Assembly: GCA_014378285.1 (NCBI GenBank)
Contig: JACMNZ010000159.1
Coordinates: 1-8,056, forward strand
Direction: 5' to 3'
Source: Pseudopedobacter sp.
Lineage (GTDB): Bacteria > Bacteroidota > Bacteroidia > Sphingobacteriales > Sphingobacteriaceae
DNA: 8,056 nucleotides
The translations under genes and the position numbers were made by a program. The notes under the pieces are model-generated. The model was not told the origin of the DNA. It did not search any database and worked only from the letters and a program-made list of their open reading frames with translations. Of the stretch, positions 1 through 5,526 are shown piece by piece (position 1 is the first letter of the stretch; each line of letters opens with the position of its first letter).

Positions 1-1251
1 CCTTGGGATAATTTAAAGTTTAATACTGATGGTTTGGACGAAGTGCGGAGGAAATTCTTTGGTACACTTTATAATACCTACGCTTTTTTTACGCTTTATG
101 CCAATATCGATAAGTTTTCATATCAAGAAGCGGATATTGATTTAGACAAAAGACCAGAGATTGATCAATGGATTATTTCTTTGTTGAATACTTTATCGCA
201 AGATGCTGATGCTTTTTATAACGATTTTGAACCAACAAAAGCAGCAAGGGCTATCCAGAATTTTGTGGATGAACATTTAAGTAATTGGTATGTAAGGTTA
301 TGTCGTCGTCGTTTTTGGAAAGGCGATTATACCGAAGATAAAATATCGGCATACCAAACTTTATATACTTGTTTAATCACGATAAGTAAACTAATGTCGC
401 CAATTGCACCTTTCTTTTCTGATAGGTTGTTTAACGATTTAAACTCGATAACAAATAAAGAGAAATTTGAATCAGTGCATTTAGCAGATTTTCCCGATTA
501 CCATGCCAATTTGGTAAATAAAGATCTTGAAGAAAGAATGCAATTGGCGCAAGATATTTCTTCTATGGTGCTTTCGTTACGTAAAAAGGTGAGCATCAAT
601 GTTCGTCAGCCTTTAGGTAAAATTTTATTGCCGGTATTGGATAATGCTTTCCAAGAGAAAGTTGAAAAGGTTAAAGAGCTGATATTATCAGAAACTAATA
701 TCAAAGAAATTGAGTACATTAACGATACAGCGGGCATTATCAAAAAGAAAATAAAACCAAATTTTAAATCTTTAGGTAAAAAATTAGGCAAGGATATGAA
801 GGCTGTTGCCGATAAAATCGTCGCTTTTGATGATCATAAAATAGCAGAATTAGAGCAAAATGGGAGTTTCCAAATTGATGATTACGATATTTTATTAGAA
901 GATGTAGAAATTATCGCCGAGGATGTACCAGGATGGCAAGTGACCAATTTAGGGAAGCTTACCGTTGCTTTAGATATTAATATTTCTCAAGAATTAAAAG
1001 AAGAAGGTTTGGCTAGAGAGGTGGTAAATCGCATTCAAAATTTAAGGAAAGAGCTTGGTTTTGAGGTAACTGATAAAATTAAAATCGCTTTAGAAAACAA
1101 TCAATTAATTGCTAAAGCTGTTGAAAATAATTTATCTTATATTTGCGCCGAAATACTGGCTAACTCTTTGTTATTAGAGGATAAAATCGATTCGGAGACA
1201 GTAATCGAAATAGAAGAGACCAATTTAAAAATTACTATTTTAAAAGATTAA
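1..1251 (+). CDS. ileS: Isoleucine--tRNA ligase, C-terminal part (5' end outside window)
   Basis: Charges tRNA-Ile with isoleucine in the cytoplasm. The reading frame is open from base 1 (it begins PWDNLKFN), so this is the last 416 residues of a protein usually over 1,000 long; the Rossmann catalytic and editing domains lie upstream of the window. Residues about 1-200 of the fragment are the class Ia anticodon-binding helical domain: KFFGTLYNTYAFF at 18-30, RPEIDQWIISLLN at 51-63, NWYVRLCRRRFWKGDY at 95-110 and MSPIAPFFSDRLF at 132-144. Residues about 200-416 form the C-terminal domain of the eukaryote-like type: INVRQPLGK at 199-207, IKPNFKSLGKKLGKD at 251-265 and EEGLAREVVNRIQNLRKE at 334-351. 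The only cysteines are at 101, 124 and 382, so the C-terminal Cys4 zinc finger of E. coli-type IleRS is absent, which fits type 2 (IleS2). The stop lies 2 nt before the next start, so the genes are probably co-transcribed. Confidence 0.97.
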   Translation, partial: PWDNLKFNTDGLDEVRRKFFGTLYNTYAFFTLYANIDKFSYQEADIDLDKRPEIDQWIISLLNTLSQDADAFYNDFEPTKAARAIQNFVDEHLSNWYVRLCRRRFWKGDYTEDKISAYQTLYTCLITISKLMSPIAPFFSDRLFNDLNSITNKEKFESVHLADFPDYHANLVNKDLEERMQLAQDISSMVLSLRKKVSINVRQPLGKILLPVLDNAFQEKVEKVKELILSETNIKEIEYINDTAGIIKKKIKPNFKSLGKKLGKDMKAVADKIVAFDDHKIAELEQNGSFQIDDYDILLEDVEIIAEDVPGWQVTNLGKLTVALDINISQELKEEGLAREVVNRIQNLRKELGFEVTDKIKIALENNQLIAKAVENNLSYICAEILANSLLLEDKIDSETVIEIEETNLKITILKD

Positions 1252-1253
1252 AC

Positions 1254-1640
1254 ATGGAAAATACTAGTACTAAGACTCGTTACTCAGATCAGGAATTAAA
1301 AGAGTTTAAAGAGTTAATTACCGATAAATTAAATAGTGCAAAAGACGAATTGCATAACTTAACCAGCTCATTAAGCAATCCAAATAAAAATGGGACTGAT
1401 GATACAGCAGGTACCTACAAAACTTTAGAAGATGGTTCTGCAACTTTAGAGAAAGAGTCCATCAATCAGTTAGCATCAAGACAAAGAAAGTTTATTGATA
1501 ACTTAGAAGCTGCTTTGGTGCGTATAGAAAACAAAACTTATGGTATTTGCAGGGAAACTGGTAAATTAATTCAAAAGGAGCGTTTAAAAGCTGTACCGCA
1601 TGCAACATTAAGCATGGAAGCAAAATTAAAGCAGAATTAA
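1254..1640 (+). CDS. TraR/DksA-family protein with degenerate zinc finger
   Basis: A 128-residue homologue of DksA/TraR regulators, which in proteobacteria insert a coiled coil into the RNA polymerase secondary channel. Residues about 10-95 are charged and helical, fitting an antiparallel coiled coil with a tip around 45-66 (acidic D49, D50, E59, D60 followed by SAT 62-64). The C-terminal zinc-finger region starts at YGICRETGKLI (96-106) and continues through RLKAVPHATLSMEAK (110-124). Aligned to E. coli DksA, the four zinc cysteines correspond to C99, T102, S120 and A123, so only one remains and zinc binding is unlikely. The family and the missing cysteines are visible; a role in polymerase control is inferred from homology. 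The ATG lies 2 nt after the ileS stop and the gene's TAA overlaps the lspA ATG by one base, so translation is probably coupled. This cysteine-poor form is, as far as I recall, usual in Bacteroidetes. Confidence 0.93.
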   Translation: MENTSTKTRYSDQELKEFKELITDKLNSAKDELHNLTSSLSNPNKNGTDDTAGTYKTLEDGSATLEKESINQLASRQRKFIDNLEAALVRIENKTYGICRETGKLIQKERLKAVPHATLSMEAKLKQN

Positions 1641-2242
1641 TGAAGGGTTATAACAAACCAATAATTGCTATTCTGATAATTTTATTAGCCGACCAAGCCT
1701 TAAAAACGTGGGTTAAAACTAATATGTTTATTGGTCAAGAATTTCACTTGATCAAAAACTTTGCAATTATCCATTTTACCGAGAATAACGGGATGGCTTT
1801 TGGGATGGAATTTGGTGGGGAAGCTGGTAAATTAGCCTTATCACTTTTTAGAATTTTAGCAGTTGCAGGTATTGGTTATGGATTAACTTTTTTGATAAAA
1901 CATAAATATCATAGAGGGTTAATAATGAATGTTGCTTTTATTTTTGCTGGAGCTTTAGGCAATATTATAGATTCTGTTTTTTATGGAAAAATTTATGATT
2001 ATGCCCCAATTTTTTACGGTAGGGTTGTAGATATGTTCTATTTTCCGTTAGTACAAGGATATTTTCCGAGCTGGTTTCCAATTTGGGCAGGCGAAGAATA
2101 TATATTTTTTAGACCAGTTTTTAACATTGCTGATTCTGCCATATCAATTGGTGTGATTTGTATTTTGCTTTATCAAAAAAGATATTTTAAAGAGGAAATA
2201 AAAGAGCAACCATCTATCAATAGCGAGGTTGTAGAGGATTAA
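1640..2242 (+). CDS. lspA: Lipoprotein signal peptidase (signal peptidase II)
   Basis: Inner-membrane aspartyl protease that removes the signal peptide from prolipoproteins after lipidation of the lipobox cysteine. It has 200 residues with hydrophobic segments near 7-19, 66-87, 93-111 and 160-178. Family landmarks are visible: AD at 17-18, the conserved TENNGMAFG at 47-55, GNIID at 107-111, and the catalytic aspartates in GRVVDMF (D131) and FNIADSAISIG (D165). The two catalytic aspartates are 34 residues apart, against 19 in the Pseudomonas enzyme (D124/D143). The extra residues (about 135-158, rich in Phe, Tyr, Trp and Pro) form an expanded periplasmic loop by the active site. The C-terminal tail after residue 180 is charged and cytoplasmic. 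The ATG overlaps the upstream stop (TAATG), suggesting reinitiation. The gene ends the ileS operon ahead of a strong terminator. Confidence 0.97.
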   Translation: MKGYNKPIIAILIILLADQALKTWVKTNMFIGQEFHLIKNFAIIHFTENNGMAFGMEFGGEAGKLALSLFRILAVAGIGYGLTFLIKHKYHRGLIMNVAFIFAGALGNIIDSVFYGKIYDYAPIFYGRVVDMFYFPLVQGYFPSWFPIWAGEEYIFFRPVFNIADSAISIGVICILLYQKRYFKEEIKEQPSINSEVVED

Positions 2243-2270
2243 AATAATTTTCTAAAAAAATTGAGAGAGG

Positions 2271-2303
2271 CGTTCTGAAATATTTCTGAACGTTTTTTTT
2301 TTT
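2271..2303 (+). terminator. Rho-independent terminator of the ileS-lspA operon
   Basis: Stem CGTTC (2271-2275) pairs with GAACG (2288-2292). After one T-T mismatch the stem continues with GAA (2277-2279) against TTC (2284-2286), and an uninterrupted run of 11 T follows (2293-2303). It begins 28 nt after the lspA stop. This layout is a standard intrinsic terminator and separates the housekeeping operon from the DUF2147 gene. Confidence 0.88.
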
Positions 2304-2358
2304 GAATTTTTATATACTTCAAATAGAATTTAAACTTTCGTTTTTCAGAATTAAATTT

Positions 2359-2366
2359 TAATTTAG
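2359..2366 (+). promoter_or_regulatory. Possible Bacteroidetes-type -7 element for the DUF2147 gene
   Basis: TAATTTAG matches 7 of 8 positions of the Bacteroidetes -7 consensus TAnnTTTG and lies 29 nt before the ATG at 2396, giving a plausible 5' UTR of roughly 20-25 nt. A poor -33 candidate (TTTCG, 2336-2340) sits about 18 nt upstream in place of TTTG. A promoter is expected here because a terminator precedes this gap. The exact site is a weak call in AT-rich sequence. Confidence 0.3.
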
Positions 2367-2395
2367 GATACCAATTATTTTAAAAACAATAAGAC

Positions 2396-2827
2396 ATGAA
2401 AAAATTATTTTTAATGATGGCAATGTTATTTGCCACTTCAATAGTTTTTGCTCAATCTGCAGATGCAGTTGTAGGAAAATGGATAAATGGAGATAATAAC
2501 GCCCACATCCAAATATTTAAAAGTGGCAACTCTTACGATGGTAAATTGATTTATTTAAAAGACCCAAAAGATGAAAACGGAAAAGCAAAAGTAGATGCAA
2601 ACAATCCAAATTCAAACCTTAAAACTCGTCCTATTTTAGGATTACAATTGCTAAATAATTTTAATTATGATGATGGAACTTGGGAGGATGGAACTATATA
2701 CGATCCTAAAACTGGAAAAACCTACAGCTGCAAAATTACCATGAATGGTAAAGACAAATTAAACGTAAGAGGTTATGTAGGTATTTCTTTAATTGGAAGA
2801 ACTGATGTTTGGACTAAAGTAAAATAA
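2396..2827 (+). CDS. Secreted DUF2147 family protein
   Basis: A 143-residue exported protein. Residues 1-19 form a signal peptide (two lysines, a hydrophobic core rich in Leu and Met, then VFA before QSADA), so it probably acts in the periplasm; there is no lipobox cysteine. The mature part is a single DUF2147 domain with the family landmarks in order: VVGKWI at 25-30, D67..NP at 70-71, LKTRPILGLQLL at 75-86, DGTIYDPKTGKTY at 98-110, LNVRGYVG at 122-129 and the final GRTDVWTK at 134-141. The length is normal for the family. The biochemical role of DUF2147 is not established, and I assign none. The gene follows the lspA terminator with its own likely promoter. The next gene begins 5 nt after its stop, so the two are probably one transcript encoding two exported proteins. 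Confidence 0.93.
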   Translation: MKKLFLMMAMLFATSIVFAQSADAVVGKWINGDNNAHIQIFKSGNSYDGKLIYLKDPKDENGKAKVDANNPNSNLKTRPILGLQLLNNFNYDDGTWEDGTIYDPKTGKTYSCKITMNGKDKLNVRGYVGISLIGRTDVWTKVK

Positions 2828-2832
2828 GCTTA

Positions 2833-3849
2833 TTGAAATTATTTCTTAATATTTTTTTGTTAGCCCTGGCTTTTTGTAAAACTGCCGAGGCTCAGTATTT
2901 TAAGACCAATACGCTTGATAGTGGTAGAAATACTAGTATTAGAGGTTTATCTGTAGTAAATAATAAAATAGCTTGGCTGTCTGGTAGTAACGGTTGGGTA
3001 GCAAAAACCACTGACGGAAATCATTTTGAATGGCAACAAATTAAGGGATTTGAAAAAGTAGATTTTAGGGATGTTGAAGCTTTTTCTAAAAACGAAGCTA
3101 TTATAGTGAGTGCTGGTTCTCCAGCGTACATCCTTGAAACACAAGATGGTGGTAAATTGTGGAAAACCGTTTATCAAAATAATGAACCTGAAATTTTTTT
3201 AGATGGAATGGATTTTTGGAACAGGAAAGATGGAATTGTATTTGGTGACCCGATTTATGGTTTGATGCAAATCTTATTGACAAAAGATGGAGGTGAAACT
3301 TGGCAAAATATATCCGTAAAGGCCAATATTAAATTAGCCAAAGGCGAGGGTGGATTTGCGGCAAGTGGCACAAGTATCAGAACGTTTAAAAATAATGTTT
3401 ACGTTGCCACTGGAGGCATAAAATCTAAAATTTACGTTTCTACTTATAAATGTATCAATTGGGAAAAATACGCTTTACCCATATTACAAGGCGAAGCATC
3501 GCAAGGTTGTTTTTCATTAGCTGTAGATAAAAAAAGTATTTTTATTGTTGGTGGAGATTATTTGAAAGACCAATTATCAATATCCAATTATTATTATGCT
3601 AATTTTGATGATTGGAAATGGAATAAAGCAATTCAAAATCCCAGCGGTTATAAGTCTTGTATAGAAATATTAGGTAAAAGTAAATTGATTACCACTGGAA
3701 CTTCTGGGACAGATTATTCTCTTGATAATGGTAAAACATGGATTACTTTAAACAAAGAAAGTTTTAACGTTTGCAGAAAAGCCAAAAAAGGAAATCTGGT
3801 TTTAATGGCAGGTGGTAAAGGAAAGATTGTAAAAGTGGAGAGGAATTAA
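2833..3849 (+). CDS. Secreted Asp-box beta-propeller protein (BNR/YCF48-like)
   Basis: A 338-residue exported protein with repeated Asp-box motifs (S/T-x-D-G-x-x-x-W): TTDGNHFEW 59-67, TQDGGKLW 103-110, TKDGGETW 150-157, SLDNGKTW 296-303, and a degenerate STYKCINW 203-210. This spacing indicates a beta-propeller resembling YCF48/sialidase-type repeats. Such proteins are often labelled 'oxidoreductase' in databases, but no redox motif is visible and the repeats do not prove sialidase activity. The start is TTG at 2833: the frame has a stop at 2815-2817, no ATG lies between, and the first internal Met (residue 126) is too far in. The TTG start gives a good signal peptide (K2, hydrophobic core 3-14, AEA before Q21). 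It lies 5 nt after the DUF2147 stop, so co-expression is likely. Substrate or partner is unknown. Confidence 0.85.
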   Translation: MKLFLNIFLLALAFCKTAEAQYFKTNTLDSGRNTSIRGLSVVNNKIAWLSGSNGWVAKTTDGNHFEWQQIKGFEKVDFRDVEAFSKNEAIIVSAGSPAYILETQDGGKLWKTVYQNNEPEIFLDGMDFWNRKDGIVFGDPIYGLMQILLTKDGGETWQNISVKANIKLAKGEGGFAASGTSIRTFKNNVYVATGGIKSKIYVSTYKCINWEKYALPILQGEASQGCFSLAVDKKSIFIVGGDYLKDQLSISNYYYANFDDWKWNKAIQNPSGYKSCIEILGKSKLITTGTSGTDYSLDNGKTWITLNKESFNVCRKAKKGNLVLMAGGKGKIVKVERN

Positions 3850-3870
3850 TTTTTTGCGTCACTTCAAAAA

Positions 3871-3915
3871 TGGCTGAATCTTGATTGGTAAAAATTGTCT
3901 GAATCTTGATTTATA
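3871..3915. repeat. Imperfect 20-nt direct repeat, period 25
   Basis: Two copies, 3871-3890 and 3896-3915, agree at 17 of 20 positions and share the exact 13-mer CTGAATCTTGATT (3874-3886 and 3899-3911). They lie in the gap between two convergent genes. The pair looks like a decayed tandem duplication of a mobile-type intergenic repeat rather than a coding or structured element. Confidence 0.75.
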
Positions 3916-3930
3916 GGATTAGAGGATTGA
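3899..3930. repeat. GGATT-type intergenic repeat fragment
   Basis: The second copy of the 20-nt repeat runs on into AGGATT (3915-3920) and AGGATT (3923-3928), with a diverged TTGATT (3906-3911) before them, so related 6-mers recur every 8-9 nt. From memory, short dispersed sequences of this kind, with GGATT units at about one helical-turn spacing after TCTGAATC, are common in Bacteroidetes and several other phyla. Only a remnant is present here. Membership of that family is an inference without a genome comparison. Confidence 0.45.
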
Positions 3931-4005
3931 AAGTATTTAATATCAAACCCAGATTAGTGAAATTTTTACTACCCATAAATTATTGAAAATTAGTAAATTA
4001 TCCGC

Positions 4006-4028
4006 AAAAAAAAACCAAACGTTATTTG
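4006..4028 (-). terminator. Weak possible terminator of the M20 peptidase gene
   Basis: Read on the - strand, a 4-bp stem (CAAA 4028-4025 with TTTG 4019-4016, loop of five) is followed after one base by nine T (4014-4006). The hairpin overlaps the stop codon of the M20 gene at 4024-4022. The T-run is good but the stem is short and AT-rich, so this is tentative. I see no better terminator for this strand in the 172-nt gap, and none for the + strand gene that ends at 3849. Confidence 0.3.
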
Positions 4029-5464
4029 TAATCCTTCATCAACAAATAATAAAAGTTAATCCCATTTTTAAACTCCGAAACTTTTATCCTTTCGTTAACT
4101 CCATGGAAACCTTCGGGATCTGTAAAAGGAGAAAACCTAAAAATTTGAGAAGTGATTTGGTCAAAATGATGGCTGTCTGTAGCTCCTAAAACCAAGTATG
4201 GCGCAACTATAATGTTTCTTTTTATTTTGCTGATGGTTGTTTGAATATATTTAAAACTTGCATCATTAACATCAGCTACTTGCTTTGGCGAATTTCCTTC
4301 ACCAACCGGGATTATTTCAATTTTATCATTCTCAATCGCATTTTTAACATGATTGATGACATCTTGTTGTAAAACGCCGGGTTGGGTTCTAAAATTAACA
4401 GTTACTTCTGCTTCTCCGGGGATTATATTTTCCTTGATTCCTGAATTAAAAATAGTAGTAGCCATTGTTGTTCTAATGGTTGCATTTCCTGCTCCAGATT
4501 TTGAATAAGAGCTTTTTATAATCGGTGAAAACAGCCAGTGATTTGCCATTGCCATTTTACTTACAAAAGGCATTTCAGGGCCAACATAGGATAAGAAATT
4601 TTGAACCACTGGCGTTAATTCTGCCGGGAAAGGATTTTCTTTTAATTTTACCACCGCTTTAGCCATTTCATCTATTGCAGTTTTTTCTTCTGGCATAGAA
4701 GAATGCCCCCCAGGGATTTTAATTTTTAGCTTTAACGTTTGATAGCCTTTTTCTGCAATACCAACAACCGCTGCGGTTTTATTTAATCCAGGCACCTTAT
4801 ACTCTGTAATTATCCCTCCTTCATCCAAAATAAAAGCAGGGTTTATTTTTTTTTCTTTAAATATTTTAGCGATGGTTTTTGCACCTTTTAATCCACTAAT
4901 TTCTTCATCGTGTCCAAACACAAAATAAATATCTGTTGAAGGAACAAATCCCTCTTTTAATAATAATTCGGCACTTTCTAATAGGGCTATTAAGCTTCCT
5001 TTATCGTCAATTGTGCCTCTTCCATAAATAAAACCGTTTTTGATAGCTCCAGAAAACGGAGAAACTTCCCAGTCTTTTTCTGTCGCTTTTTCTATCGGTA
5101 CAACATCTTGGTGTGCCATTAAAATAATCGGTTTGGCTTTCGCTGATTGTCCTTTCCAGTGCAAGATCAAACTGAAATTATTAACTTTTTCTACCTCCAT
5201 TTTAGAAAAAACCAAAGGATAGGTTTCCATTAAAAAGTTTTGAAAACCCATAAATTGGCTGCTATCCATCATATTAACACCGTCATAAGAAACAGTTTTA
5301 AACTTAATAGCTTTTTGGAGATGCGAAACGCAAGTGTCGTTTAAACTGATTTTTGGAGATAATGGAACTTGTATTTGCTTACTTTTAAAAGTAAAGGTTC
5401 TAAACAAAATAAATCCAATAATGATAAGAATAAATATCCCGGTTATTTTTAAACGCTTTTTCAT
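4022..5464 (-). CDS. Membrane-anchored M20 family metallopeptidase, PM20D1/carboxypeptidase S-like
   Basis: A 480-residue di-zinc amidohydrolase of the M20 family. Residues 1-6 are basic and 7-22 hydrophobic, an uncleaved signal anchor that would place the catalytic part in the periplasm. The metal and catalytic set is complete: H118 and D120 (MAHQD), D153 (YGRGTIDDKG 147-156), E187 and E188 (GHDEEIS), D214 (LDEGG) and H454 (EGFHGVNE). The dimerisation domain carries GGHSS with H254. The segments WEVSPFSG, NAIIRTT-like NATIRTTMATTIF (327-339), VNFRTQPG and GATDSHHF resemble animal PM20D1, which makes and hydrolyses N-fatty-acyl amino acids, and yeast carboxypeptidase S. Family and intact active site are seen; substrate (N-acyl amino acid or small peptide) is inference. 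It lies 62 nt downstream of a glycosyltransferase on the same strand with no terminator between, so it may share that transcript. Confidence 0.93.
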   Translation of the reverse strand: MKKRLKITGIFILIIIGFILFRTFTFKSKQIQVPLSPKISLNDTCVSHLQKAIKFKTVSYDGVNMMDSSQFMGFQNFLMETYPLVFSKMEVEKVNNFSLILHWKGQSAKAKPIILMAHQDVVPIEKATEKDWEVSPFSGAIKNGFIYGRGTIDDKGSLIALLESAELLLKEGFVPSTDIYFVFGHDEEISGLKGAKTIAKIFKEKKINPAFILDEGGIITEYKVPGLNKTAAVVGIAEKGYQTLKLKIKIPGGHSSMPEEKTAIDEMAKAVVKLKENPFPAELTPVVQNFLSYVGPEMPFVSKMAMANHWLFSPIIKSSYSKSGAGNATIRTTMATTIFNSGIKENIIPGEAEVTVNFRTQPGVLQQDVINHVKNAIENDKIEIIPVGEGNSPKQVADVNDASFKYIQTTISKIKRNIIVAPYLVLGATDSHHFDQITSQIFRFSPFTDPEGFHGVNERIKVSEFKNGINFYYLLMKDYK

Positions 5465-5526
5465 CTATTTTAAATTGATGGTTTTAATTTACAGAGAATG
5501 ATAGATTTGATACAAAGAATAACGAT

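Noticed and set aside
606..791. 61-codon - strand open frame inside ileS
   Set aside because: It lies wholly within a conserved ileS region on the opposite strand, has no recognisable domain, and is explained by codon bias in the real gene.
2947..3283. Two overlapping - strand open frames inside the beta-propeller gene
   Set aside because: They are antisense to a gene with clear Asp-box repeats and a signal peptide; their translations look like random composition and they overlap each other.
3961..4000. Inverted repeat TTACTA (3966-3971) / TAGTAA (3991-3996) in the convergent gap
   Set aside because: Six AT-rich pairs with a 19-nt loop are expected by chance in this sequence, and no T-run follows on either strand.
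3983..4189. 68-codon + strand open frame across the end of the M20 gene
   Set aside because: Most of it is antisense to the conserved C-terminal part of the M20 protein (including the H454 region), it needs a non-ATG start, and the product shows no domain.
5040..5222. 60-codon + strand open frame inside the M20 gene
   Set aside because: It is antisense to the H118/D120 region, which is conserved on the other strand; nothing in the translation suggests a gene.
5513..5521. Possible - strand promoter element (TATTCTTTG) ahead of the M20 gene
   Set aside because: It needs an extra base in the TAnnTTTG consensus and no convincing -33 TTG is placed upstream, so it was not listed as a feature.
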